Assembly (NCBI GenBank): GCA_002709225.1
Contig: PAQH01000025.1
Coordinates: forward strand, 1-64,000
Source: Planctomycetaceae bacterium
Lineage (GTDB): Bacteria; Planctomycetota; Planctomycetia; Pirellulales; Pirellulaceae
Direction: 5' to 3'
DNA: 64,000 nt
Each line of letters starts with the position of its first letter. Within the stretch, counting starts at the first letter, position 1. Position numbers and translations under genes: made by a program. Of the stretch, positions 54,924 to 63,903 are shown piece after piece. The notes under the pieces were generated by a model. It was given only the letters and a program-made list of their open reading frames with translations, was not told the DNA's origin and searched no databases.

Positions 54924-57686
54924 TCAATCGATGAAGAGGAATTCATTACTGATCAACAACATCTGGGCGATTTGCGGCCAATCCAGAACGCCGGTTGCCA
55001 AGCCCTCGCTGCAACGCTCCAATTCTGCCGTGGTCGGAGGTCGCCCCAACGCGATCTGGTAAAGCGTCGTTGCCATGGCCACCGTAGCGTCAACGTTTCC
55101 CCGAGCGACTGCCTCTCTCGCGCGCTGGGCGAGCTCGGCCGCGCGTTCCTTGACGAAGACGTTATTCATCAAGAACAGTGCCTGTTGGGGAGCGGTGGTG
55201 CGGGAGCGCGCAGGGTTATGAGTGTCGGGGCTGGGGAAATCAAAAAGGCGTAGGACGGTCGGCAGCTGACTTCGATCAATGTGGGCGTAGAGTGTCCGCC
55301 GCGCGTTGCCCGATTGCCAGAGAGGAATGGCAGGGCCCAGCATTTGCAGATCGAGTCGCCCAGCAGCCGAGAGCATTGCATCACGTAGGATTTCGAAATC
55401 GACTCGGCGGCGGTGGTAACGCCATAACAACCGATTGTCCGGATCGATCCGCCTTGCTGCGGGGCGATCGCGACTGGTTTGTTGCCAGGTGCGTGAAGAG
55501 AGGATGAGACGGTGTAGCCGTTTGATCGACCATCCGTGCTCGATTAGATCGGACGCTAGGTAGTCGAGCAGACGCGGGTGACTTGGCGGTGTTGCGCGGA
55601 GGCCGAAATTGCTCACCGTCGCTACCAGCCCGTGACCAAAATGATGCGCCCAGATGCGATTGACGATCACGCGTGCGGTAAGCGGATTGTCGGGGTGCAC
55701 GATGGCCTCCGCCAATTCGCGGCGGCCGCTGCCGCGACGGAAAGGGGCAGCCAGTTCGGGACCCAGGAGGCGCGGGGCGGCACGAGAAACTGGCTCGCCC
55801 ACGCGTTCGGGATTGCCACGGATGAAGATATGAGGTTCGTGCACACGTGGGGAGTCGTACAGCACGTGGGCCCGCGGTACGGCCAGACCGGTTCCCGCCA
55901 GCCAGGCGTCATAGTCGAGATAGGCCTGGGAAAGGGCGCGGTTCCACTCGGCATCGAGTAGGTAGGCGTCCAGTGCTTCGCGAGGTGATACGGAAAAGGG
56001 CGAGGCGGAGCCGTAAAGTACGGTTCTTAGCTGCTCCTTCTCACGATTGCTGAAACCGGCGAACTCGGTGTCGTTTTGCATTGCAGCCCGGGTTTCGCGG
56101 TAAATGTTCGTCAACACTTGGCCATAGCTTTTGGCGACATCGCCCATGCTCTGCGGTGGGGACGCCGCGAGGCGATCGAGAATGAAGGTGTTGAGTGGTT
56201 GTGGCGCCGCAGCGGAGAGCCTTTTGAGTGTCCTGGCCGCTTCCCGGGCAAACGCATCAGCGGGTAGGGAACGCAGGGCGTGCCAAGGTGCAAAGACCGG
56301 GTGGATAGACCGTTTGGTGCCTTCCAGATACTCGACCCAGCGTTCCACAAAGGTCTGTCGAAGTTCGCCCTGGGCGGCAGGTAGCGGAACGAGAAAGGTC
56401 TTGCGACCGGTCAAAACCGCGCGCAAATAGCGTGTGGTATCCGCCCGCAACATGTCGAGCGTCGGCGGTAGATATTGTTGAATCTGTTTGTCGAGGGCCG
56501 TCCGTTTTTGTCGGAATATCTCGGGGTCGCCCGGGAATCCAACAGGCTCCGCGTGGGGAGTGAGATAGGGTAAATCCGACGGTTCAACCGTATTGGAAAA
56601 GACACCGTACAAGGCGTAGTAATCCGCCGTCGGAATTGGGTCGAACTTGTGGTCGTGACAGCGCGCGCAGCTGACCGTAAGCCCCAGGAAGGTACGCGTG
56701 ACAACATCGATGCGATCGTCAATTACGTCGTGCTGGTTGCCGGTGAACCGACGTCCCAGTGTAAGAAATCCCAGCGCGGCGAGGGGCCGTTGGCCCCCGT
56801 GTTGTGGGACGACTTGGTCGCCTGCGACCTGTTCCCGCACAAATTGATCGTAAGGCAGATCCGCATTCCAGGACTTGATGACATAATCGCGATAGGTGTA
56901 CGCGTAGTAATAGTTTGGTTGTTCCTGGAGACGGACATAGCCTTTGGTATCGGCATAGCGCGCCAGGTCGAGCCAATGGCGTGCCCAGCGTTCCCCGTAC
57001 TGTGGCGAGGCGAGTACATGATCCACAAGGCGGTCGAGGGCCTGGTCGGGATGGGAGTGGAAATCCTGTTGAAACCGATGAATGTCGTTTGCTTCAGGCG
57101 GCAAACCCGTCAACACGTAATGAACCCGGCGTATCAACGTGCGGGCGTCGGCCGGAGCCGAAAAGTGCAGGGTTCGGGCGCGCAATTCGCTCCGGATGAA
57201 CCGGTCGATGGGAGATTTCTCGTCGCCGGTGGGCAACGCCGGACGCGAAAGGGGGACTCCGGCCCAATGCGCCGTCCAACCCGTCGTGGGGTCGACGCGG
57301 GTGGCTGGAGATACGGTGGCGGGCCACGGTGCCCCCGCGCGGACCCACTTCTGTAAATCCAATATCGCGGACGCTGCGAGGCGGCCAGAGGGGGGCATCT
57401 TCAAGTCGCCTTGGTGACGGACGGCCAGGAGCAGCGGGCTGTCGTCCGGGTTGTCGAGACGAACCGCTGGGCCGGCGAGCGAGCCTCCGGCGAGAGCATG
57501 TTCCAGTGAATCGAGGCGCAAACCACTTTCCTGCTTCCGTGGCCCGTGACAGGCGACGCAGTTTTCCAACAGGATCGGCCGCACACGCCGCTCGAAATGC
57601 GCGAGGGCCGGGTCCTGCGAGAAGCTCCAGTCCGGTGTCGGCGCGAACAGGAGGAAGAGTAACAATGGCACTCGTCGACAGCACAT
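54924..57686 (-). CDS. PSCyt1-DUF1549-DUF1553 cytochrome fusion (no insert domain)
   Basis: A 920-residue exported protein. Signal peptide (MCCRRVPLLLFLLFAPTPDW), heme motif CVACH at 43-47, DUF1549 (LIRRVHYVLTGLPPEANDI, WARHWLDLARYADTKGY) with CARCHDHKFDP, an unstructured middle region, and DUF1553 (ARVIVNRIWAHHFGHGLVAT, FEILRDAMLSAAGRL), ending SNEFLFID. ATG 57686 was chosen because CAGGTAA lies seven bases upstream; ATG 57701 and 57788 are alternatives. It lies 122 bp downstream of the HEAT-repeat gene on the same strand and is followed by a DUF1501 gene. Confidence 0.92.
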   Translation of the reverse strand: MCCRRVPLLLFLLFAPTPDWSFSQDPALAHFERRVRPILLENCVACHGPRKQESGLRLDSLEHALAGGSLAGPAVRLDNPDDSPLLLAVRHQGDLKMPPSGRLAASAILDLQKWVRAGAPWPATVSPATRVDPTTGWTAHWAGVPLSRPALPTGDEKSPIDRFIRSELRARTLHFSAPADARTLIRRVHYVLTGLPPEANDIHRFQQDFHSHPDQALDRLVDHVLASPQYGERWARHWLDLARYADTKGYVRLQEQPNYYYAYTYRDYVIKSWNADLPYDQFVREQVAGDQVVPQHGGQRPLAALGFLTLGRRFTGNQHDVIDDRIDVVTRTFLGLTVSCARCHDHKFDPIPTADYYALYGVFSNTVEPSDLPYLTPHAEPVGFPGDPEIFRQKRTALDKQIQQYLPPTLDMLRADTTRYLRAVLTGRKTFLVPLPAAQGELRQTFVERWVEYLEGTKRSIHPVFAPWHALRSLPADAFAREAARTLKRLSAAAPQPLNTFILDRLAASPPQSMGDVAKSYGQVLTNIYRETRAAMQNDTEFAGFSNREKEQLRTVLYGSASPFSVSPREALDAYLLDAEWNRALSQAYLDYDAWLAGTGLAVPRAHVLYDSPRVHEPHIFIRGNPERVGEPVSRAAPRLLGPELAAPFRRGSGRRELAEAIVHPDNPLTARVIVNRIWAHHFGHGLVATVSNFGLRATPPSHPRLLDYLASDLIEHGWSIKRLHRLILSSRTWQQTSRDRPAARRIDPDNRLLWRYHRRRVDFEILRDAMLSAAGRLDLQMLGPAIPLWQSGNARRTLYAHIDRSQLPTVLRLFDFPSPDTHNPARSRTTAPQQALFLMNNVFVKERAAELAQRAREAVARGNVDATVAMATTLYQIALGRPPTTAELERCSEGLATGVLDWPQIAQMLLISNEFLFID

Positions 57687-57808
57687 CGAGTTACCTGGCA
57701 TTTGAGTGGCAAGGCGGATCCGCGAAGTCGAAAAATACAATGGTGGGTTGCCGGGCATGATCCTGGTTGGCCCAAGAGGTGTGAACAAAAGAGCCGCAAG
57801 GCCGATGC

Positions 57809-58990
57809 TTAATCTTCATTGCCTGTGGTGTTGCTGTCCAGGTCGTCGACGAGTTGCTGGGCAGCGCGGCGTATGTAATCAACCGGTTCACTGGCAGCCA
57901 GTTGAAGTAGGCGCGGCCGGGCTGGCCGGGCGGCGGCGGCGAGCGCTGCCAAGGCGGCGATTGCCGCGCCGCGATGATCGGGTGTGGGGTGGTGAAGGAA
58001 CCGCACGAGGGGCTGTAGGAACTCGGCCGCGGAGATGCGGTGGCGAGCGATAAGAGCCATGGCGGCCAGCTGGCAGGGGGCTGCGGTATCGTCGAGGGTT
58101 TTTAGCAGGAGTCTCCGAACGGTTGGAGTGGACGGAAATGCCGTAGCCAGGACCCGCAGGGCGGCTACCCTGTGGGGCACCGCGGCGTGGCGACAACGTG
58201 CGACCAGTTCGAGCTGTCCGGCGGTGCCACATGCCAGCAGCGTTTGCATGGCCGCCGGATAGAGCATGGGATCTTCGCTGTCGGCAAGCGGGAGAATCGT
58301 GGCTAGCATGGCGGAGGGCAGCTCTGCGAATCGTGCCAGAGTCAATAACGCGGAACGTTGGGTCCGAGGAACATGACTCTGCAGAAGTTGCAGGAGGGTT
58401 GGTGTTGCGGATACGCCCACGTCCGCGAGACGGCGCGAGGCCTCTTCGGCTGCCATCCAATCGGGGTTTTGCAACGCCTGCGCGAGCGCGGCAATGGCGC
58501 GGCGGTCGCGGCGCGTGGTCCATTGCGCGGCGGCGGCGCGGACCCGGACGAGAGGGTGGGGGTCGGTGAGTAAACGCGCGGTCGCTTGGTGAGTTGGCGC
58601 GCGGTTGGGAAATAGTTGCGCTAGTACATCGATGGCCGCGCCACGCACATCGGCGTCAGGGTCTCGTGATGCTGCCAGTAACTCACCACAGAGGGGGGGG
58701 GCGGCCAGGCCGATGAAACCGAGCGTCTGGATCGCCTTCCAACGTACGTTGGCGTTTTCGTGGCGGATGAGTTGACGCACTTGGGGAAGAGCCGCGGGAC
58801 CCAAACGGACCAGCCGTTCAACCGCGGCTTTCATAGCAGGTTCGTCGTAGACCGTTGCCGCATGACGCAGCTTGGAAATCGCCTGGGGCAGTGAAATAGG
58901 CGAGTTCACCTCACAGGCGGAGGTTGACTGAAGAAGTAGTCCGCAAACGGTGGCGGTGAACAGCCGTGCTGGGATTGCGGAGGATGGCAT
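57809..58990 (-). CDS. Exported HEAT-repeat protein
   Basis: A 393-residue protein with a signal peptide (LFTATVCGLLLQSTSACE; the Cys could be a lipoprotein site, although the lipobox is poor). The rest consists of about nine HEAT-like helical repeats of 36-38 residues, such as VRWKAIQTLGFIGLAAPPL, VRGAAIDVLAQLFPN, VRVRAAAAQWTTRRDRRAI and RGAAIAALAALAAAARPARP. HEAT proteins act as scaffolds. Its stop is four bases from the DUF1501 gene start region upstream, so it is within the same transcript. A nine-base G/C run (58693-58701) lies within the gene but leaves it in frame. I infer a scaffold for the two cytochrome/DUF1501 pairs around it. Confidence 0.87.
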   Translation of the reverse strand: MPSSAIPARLFTATVCGLLLQSTSACEVNSPISLPQAISKLRHAATVYDEPAMKAAVERLVRLGPAALPQVRQLIRHENANVRWKAIQTLGFIGLAAPPLCGELLAASRDPDADVRGAAIDVLAQLFPNRAPTHQATARLLTDPHPLVRVRAAAAQWTTRRDRRAIAALAQALQNPDWMAAEEASRRLADVGVSATPTLLQLLQSHVPRTQRSALLTLARFAELPSAMLATILPLADSEDPMLYPAAMQTLLACGTAGQLELVARCRHAAVPHRVAALRVLATAFPSTPTVRRLLLKTLDDTAAPCQLAAMALIARHRISAAEFLQPLVRFLHHPTPDHRGAAIAALAALAAAARPARPRLLQLAASEPVDYIRRAAQQLVDDLDSNTTGNED

Positions 58991-58993
58991 CGA

Positions 58994-60490
58994 TCAGGCA
59001 ATCATCTTGTCGACGATCCGTCCGGCGACGTTGGTTAACCGCACGTCTAGTCCGCCAAAACGGCGCGTGAGGCGAAGATGGTCGAGGCCCAGGAGGTGAA
59101 GCAGTGTCGCATGGAGGTCGTTGATATGGACGGATTCGTCGACTGGTGCCCAGCCGAAATCGTCGGTTTTTCCGATGACCTGTCCACCACGTACTCCCCC
59201 TCCCGCGACCCAGGCACTGAAAGCGCCAGGGTGGTGGTCACGGCCATCGCCGCCCTGCGCCAGCGGTGTACGGCCAAACTCGCCGGCAAACACAATGAGT
59301 GTCGAATCGAACAGTCCGCGTTGCTTCAGGTCGGTGATCAAGGCGGCCAGTGGCTGGTCGGCCATCCGCGCGTTGTAGGTCAACTCTTCAGTCAACTTGC
59401 CATGCTGGTCCCAGGACGCGTGCATGAGGGTGACGAAACGCACGCCGCGTTCCACGAGCCGGCGGGCGAGGAGGCAGTTGCGCGAAAACGTCTGGTAGAC
59501 GCCAGCGCCACCGCCATGAGCGGATTTGACGTCGGTCGGTTCGGGACGCTCCATTCCATAGGCATCCAGCGTGCTTTGCGATTCATCGGAGAGGTCAAGT
59601 ACGTCGGGAGCCGCCTTCTGCATGCGAAACGCCAGTTCATAGGAGGCGATGCGACTTTGAATTTCCGAGTCACCGAAACGCTCAGCTCGGCGGCGATTGA
59701 GCCGGGTGATGGCCCGCAGACTGGCGTGTTGCAGGTCTCGCGTGATGCCGGCGGGCGCGCGAAGGTTGAGGACCGGTTCACCCTGGCTGCGGAAAACGAC
59801 GCCCTGGTAGGAGGACGGCAAGAAACCGTTGGTCCAGTTGGTGGAACCGCCACTGGCACCACGTCCCGCCGACAGGACCACGTATCCGGGTAGTTCCTGC
59901 GATTCCGAACCGAGGCCGTAAAGGGCCCAGGAGCCAAAGCTCGGCCGGCCAAATCTGGGCACCCCCGTACTCAACATCAGCTGGGCTGGGTGATGGTTGA
60001 ACGCCTCGGTGTTAAGCGTGCGGATCAGCGCAAGGTCGTCGACGTGTCGACCGAGGTGGGGGAGCAGGTCTGATAACTCTGTACCGCATTGTCCATGCGG
60101 CGTAAAGGTGCGGCGACTTCCGAGGAGTCTGGCCGTTTTTTGGATGAAGGCAAACCGAGCATTTTTCGTAATTGATTCAGGCAGTTGTTGCCCGTTGCGC
60201 GTGACGAGTTCTGGCTTGGGGTCGAAGAGGTCAAGTTGACTGGGTCCACCGGCGGCATAAACAAAGATGCAGCTCTTGGCGCGCGGCGAGAAATGAGGCT
60301 GGCGGGGGGCCAACGCGTTGGCAGGCAGGGAAGGTTCCACCCGCGGCGACTCCGCAGCGAGGAGTCCATCCGATTCGAGCAACGCGGCGACAGCCGCAGC
60401 CCCCAGCCCGCTCGCAGAGGAGGTAAGGAAATCCCGGCGGGTCCGGGAAGCCAAGGGATCGGTGGATGTCGTCATGCCAGTACGTTTCAT
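58994..60490 (-). CDS. DUF1501 twin-arginine protein (paired class)
   Basis: A 498-residue DUF1501 protein with the signal TRRDFLTSSASGLGAAAVAA (RR at 18-19). Motifs: AGGPSQLDLFDPKP, SWDQHGKLTEEL, EFGRTPLAQ, GRDHHPGAF and DLHATLLHLLGLD, ending VRLTNVAGRIVDKMIA. Its ATG overlaps the TGA of the upstream PSCyt1/LamG/DUF1553 gene (ATGA), showing tight translational coupling between the pair. The HEAT-repeat gene follows three bases after its stop. Confidence 0.93.
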   Translation of the reverse strand: MKRTGMTTSTDPLASRTRRDFLTSSASGLGAAAVAALLESDGLLAAESPRVEPSLPANALAPRQPHFSPRAKSCIFVYAAGGPSQLDLFDPKPELVTRNGQQLPESITKNARFAFIQKTARLLGSRRTFTPHGQCGTELSDLLPHLGRHVDDLALIRTLNTEAFNHHPAQLMLSTGVPRFGRPSFGSWALYGLGSESQELPGYVVLSAGRGASGGSTNWTNGFLPSSYQGVVFRSQGEPVLNLRAPAGITRDLQHASLRAITRLNRRRAERFGDSEIQSRIASYELAFRMQKAAPDVLDLSDESQSTLDAYGMERPEPTDVKSAHGGGAGVYQTFSRNCLLARRLVERGVRFVTLMHASWDQHGKLTEELTYNARMADQPLAALITDLKQRGLFDSTLIVFAGEFGRTPLAQGGDGRDHHPGAFSAWVAGGGVRGGQVIGKTDDFGWAPVDESVHINDLHATLLHLLGLDHLRLTRRFGGLDVRLTNVAGRIVDKMIA

Positions 60491-63400
60491 TCTCGTGTGA
60501 TAAATTCGTCAAGATTCATGAGCGTCCGAACGACTGTGAACCAGCTGGCCCATTCTGCGCAGTGCGAGTCGTTGATGGTGTCGGCGGTGTCAAGTAACTG
60601 TCGAGCGAGTGAGGGCGTCTTGTGGTAGACCTGCCGCGCGTTCTCCAGCAGGGAAGTGATCGTCTTGAGTTCGGCCGAATCCGGGCGCCGAGCGAGTGTG
60701 GTCACAAAGAGATGATCGATCCGCTGGCTGTCGGTGGCGTCGGGCTGTTGGAGCGTTTGTTGTGCCAAGTGCTGCGCGCATTCCAAGAAGACCGGGTCAT
60801 TCCAGAGCATCAACGCTTGCAACGGTGTGTTGGAACGTTCGCGGCGCGTGCAACTGGTGTTGGAATCGGGCGCGTCGAACAGCGAGAGCATTGGGTAGGG
60901 AGCGGTCCGCTGGAAAAAGGTGTAGAAACCACGCCGGTAACGATCACCTCCGGAGCTCACTTTCCAGGGGCCGCGATTAATGACATCGACAAAGGCGAGT
61001 TCGAGCGTACCCGGCGGGAGGGGCGGGAATACGCTGACACCATGCGTCGTGCGGTCGAGCAATCCCGCTGTGGCGAGGGCGATATCGCGGATCATTTCAG
61101 CGTCAACGCGGGTGCGGCGCTGGCGCGCCAGCCATAAATTGTAAGGATCCCTCTCGCGTAGGTCGGGGCGGTCCGCGGAGGACTGGCGATAGGTGGACGA
61201 AGTGATCAGTTGGCGGTGCAGCCACTTCATCTCCCAATCGTGTTGGACAAAATACGACGCCAGCCAATCGAGTAACGCGGGGTGTGTGGGTGGTTCCCCT
61301 TGGGTTCCAAAATCATCGCTGGTAGCCACCAGTCCACGGCCAAAATAGTGTTGCCAGACCCGATTCACGGCAACGCGGGAGGTGAGTGGGTTACGTGCAT
61401 CCAGAATCCAACGTGCCAGATCGAGCCGGTCTGCCTGCGCACCACGCGGCGCGAGCGGTGGCAGAAAGGCGGGAACTCCGGTCTGGACTTCCGTTCCCGG
61501 CTGCAGGAAGTCGCCACGCAGGTGAACGAATGTGCGGCGGGAAGAGGCGGCGGTGGTGAGCGCCATGCCGGTACCGGTTTCCACCTCGGGCGGCTTCTGG
61601 GTGAGTGCGTCGAGCTGGGAACGCAGTTTCCGCAGATCGGGTTGCTGGTCTACCAGGTAATCGATCATTGCTTCGGTTTGGGTGGGGCCGCGTCGCTCTG
61701 GTGGGATCGCAGCTAGCTCCAAAAAACGCTGCAGTCCCGGCCCCTGCGCCAGCTGCGTGACTTCATCATCGGTGAGGGCGCGGTTGTAGATTGAAATGTC
61801 GTCAATTTGCCCCTTGAAATAACTGCTCCGCTTGCGACTGCCAATGCGAACCGGTTCGGGAGAGGCTATCGGACCCGTGAGCGCGTCAACCTGGGTCTTA
61901 AGTTCCTGCGCTTTGCCGTCGATGAAAATGTTGATGCCAGCGACCTTGCGTGAGCCGTCATAGCGGACGAGCGCGTGGTGCCACTGGTTGGTTTTGACTA
62001 GGGCCGGTGTGGTTACCTTGATGCCGTTGGTCGGCCATTGGTGTACCAGGTGCAGCTCGAGCATTCCCTGGTGTGTCGTAAAGTCGAGGCCGCGAAACGC
62101 CGCGTCCTCATCAAGCTGCGTGAGAATGCTGCCGGAGGGTTGCGTGGTGTAGATCCAGGCTGCCACCGTAAAAGGCTGGTCGCCGCGGAAATGACTCGGT
62201 CGCCCGAGTACCCAACGGCTATTCTCGCCGTTGAATTGATATGCCTGGCCCAGTCTCCCGGCCGCCCGCTTCGGGACGCCGTCCCCTTCCCAGGTTGCCC
62301 CTTGAAGTCCGCGGTCGGCGGCGTTGGTAAGGTCGCAGGAGGCGTAGAGTGATAATCCTCTTGGAGGCGGGGTGGCGGCGCCCTTGGGGTAGCGCTCTCG
62401 GAGTTGTCGGCTGACGACAGGCAAGCCAGCCAGCAGTTTCCCCCGCGCGTTGTCGTATTGAGTGCGTAGCTCGCCGACCCGCGCGGTGTGTGCGGATAAG
62501 CGTTGCTGGTGCTTTTCGGCCTGTGTCTCGGTGGGAGCGAGCCGGAAGTCAATTTCATCGGAATTGTTGAAGAATCCGTAGAGCTGAAAATACTCGTTGT
62601 GGCTGATGGGGTCGTATTTGTGGGAGTGGCATTGGGCGCATTTAAGAGTCAGCCCCAGCCAGACTGTACTGATGGTGTTGATCCGATCGACAGCCTGCTT
62701 GACACGGTCTTCTTCTTTGTCGATGCCTCCCTCACGATTGGTCAGGGTATTGCGGTGGAAGCCCGTGGCCAAACGCGTTTCCTCAGTCGCACCGGGCAGA
62801 AGATCACCCGCCAATTGTTGTTCGGTGAATTGGTCGTACGGCAGGTCTCGATTGATCGCGTCCATCACCCAGTCGCGCCAGTGGTAGGCGTGAGGGCGGG
62901 GTCGATCCTTTTCGTATCCGTCGGTATCGGCATAACGCGCCAGGTCGAGCCAGAGCCTGCCACCGCGTTCGCCAAAGTGAGGTGAGGCGAGCAGGGAGTC
63001 GACCAGTTGGTGGTACCAGTCGGGGGCGGGGTGCGTCAGCCAACGTTGCCATTGGTTGGGACTGGGCGGTAATCCCAGCAGATCGAGGTAGACACGACGG
63101 ATCAAAATTGGTCGCGTTGCGGCGGGAGAGGGGGCCGTCTGTTCGAGTTGAATGCGGCGGAGAATAAATCGGTCCAGGGGGCTGGCAGGCCAGCCACGGT
63201 CGGATACGTCAGGCTGGCGGGGAACGCTGATGGGTTGGAAGGCCCAATGCGCCGCGGCGGAACCTCCCCCCTTCCAGGATGCTCCCTGCGCGATCCAGGC
63301 CGTGAGTGTGGCGATTTCCTCAATAGTTAGACGGCCGCCGTCAGGCGGCATCCTCAATTCGGGATCGTTGCTGCGGACGCGTTGCAGCAGCAAGCTTTGG

Positions 63401-63660
63401 GACGCTTGTCCCGGTCGCAGGGCGGGTCCCGAGTCACCGCCTTGCAAGGCGGTGACTCGCTGGTCAAGGCGTAATCCGGACTCCTGCTTGTCGGGTCCAT
63501 GGCAGGAATAGCAACGCCTCCGCAGAATCGGTTCGACGGCACCCGTGAAAGTGACTTGGGACGCGGGCGTGTCGGCGGCAACCGTGTGCGGCCGGTCGGG
63601 CGGAGTGAAACCACATAGGCAGGCTGTGGCGACAGTAGCACAAAAAAGGCGATGCGTCAT
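60487..63660 (-). CDS. PSCyt1-DUF1549-LamG-DUF1553 cytochrome fusion
   Basis: A 1057-residue exported protein. Signal peptide, heme motif CYSCH at 50-54, DUF1549 (LIRRVYLDLLGLPPSPNQW, GRLWLDLARYADTDGYEKD) whose second motif is CAQCHSHKYDP, a LamG-like domain at about 435-640 (LYASCDLTNAADRGLQGATW, PFTVAAWIYTTQPSGSIL, INIFIDGKAQELKTQ, GQIDDISIYNRALTDDEV) and DUF1553 (SRVAVNRVWQHYFGRGLVAT, AEMIRDIALATAGLL), ending MNLDEFITRE. The D-H-K version common in the other copies is S-H-K here. It begins the five-gene unit and overlaps the DUF1501 gene by four bases. A perfect 30-bp palindrome lies in its PSCyt1 coding part. Confidence 0.93.
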   Translation of the reverse strand: MTHRLFCATVATACLCGFTPPDRPHTVAADTPASQVTFTGAVEPILRRRCYSCHGPDKQESGLRLDQRVTALQGGDSGPALRPGQASQSLLLQRVRSNDPELRMPPDGGRLTIEEIATLTAWIAQGASWKGGGSAAAHWAFQPISVPRQPDVSDRGWPASPLDRFILRRIQLEQTAPSPAATRPILIRRVYLDLLGLPPSPNQWQRWLTHPAPDWYHQLVDSLLASPHFGERGGRLWLDLARYADTDGYEKDRPRPHAYHWRDWVMDAINRDLPYDQFTEQQLAGDLLPGATEETRLATGFHRNTLTNREGGIDKEEDRVKQAVDRINTISTVWLGLTLKCAQCHSHKYDPISHNEYFQLYGFFNNSDEIDFRLAPTETQAEKHQQRLSAHTARVGELRTQYDNARGKLLAGLPVVSRQLRERYPKGAATPPPRGLSLYASCDLTNAADRGLQGATWEGDGVPKRAAGRLGQAYQFNGENSRWVLGRPSHFRGDQPFTVAAWIYTTQPSGSILTQLDEDAAFRGLDFTTHQGMLELHLVHQWPTNGIKVTTPALVKTNQWHHALVRYDGSRKVAGINIFIDGKAQELKTQVDALTGPIASPEPVRIGSRKRSSYFKGQIDDISIYNRALTDDEVTQLAQGPGLQRFLELAAIPPERRGPTQTEAMIDYLVDQQPDLRKLRSQLDALTQKPPEVETGTGMALTTAASSRRTFVHLRGDFLQPGTEVQTGVPAFLPPLAPRGAQADRLDLARWILDARNPLTSRVAVNRVWQHYFGRGLVATSDDFGTQGEPPTHPALLDWLASYFVQHDWEMKWLHRQLITSSTYRQSSADRPDLRERDPYNLWLARQRRTRVDAEMIRDIALATAGLLDRTTHGVSVFPPLPPGTLELAFVDVINRGPWKVSSGGDRYRRGFYTFFQRTAPYPMLSLFDAPDSNTSCTRRERSNTPLQALMLWNDPVFLECAQHLAQQTLQQPDATDSQRIDHLFVTTLARRPDSAELKTITSLLENARQVYHKTPSLARQLLDTADTINDSHCAEWASWFTVVRTLMNLDEFITRE
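63430..63459. repeat. Perfect 30-bp palindrome inside the cytochrome gene
   Basis: The half CGAGTCACCGCCTTG is followed directly by its exact reverse complement, centred between 63444 and 63445. On the coding strand it encodes RVTALQGGDS of the PSCyt1 domain. It could form a cruciform in DNA or a strong hairpin in the message, about 200 bases from the start codon. Confidence 0.95.
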
Positions 63661-63903
63661 CGGAGAACGTTCCAGTAGGGATCGGTGTCGCGCGGGCTGA
63701 GGACGCGTGGCCTCTATCGTACCCTGTGTCCGCGAAATCTCCCAACCTGGGCGGGTTGTGTCCGAGGGGTGCGATTTTGGGCGAACTGCGGAATAACGAA
63801 AGGCGGTTGACGGATTGATATTGGAAAGGCAGGCTAAGCTGGCGGCGCTGGCTGCGCCACAGGTTCGGAATTTTGCTGACGACGGTCACAGACGGCTGGA
63901 ATG

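Noticed and set aside
59078-59893. 271-codon open frame antisense to a DUF1501 gene
   Set aside because: It mirrors the conserved DUF1501 gene on the other strand; no family features, and similar antisense frames occur opposite the other DUF1501 genes.
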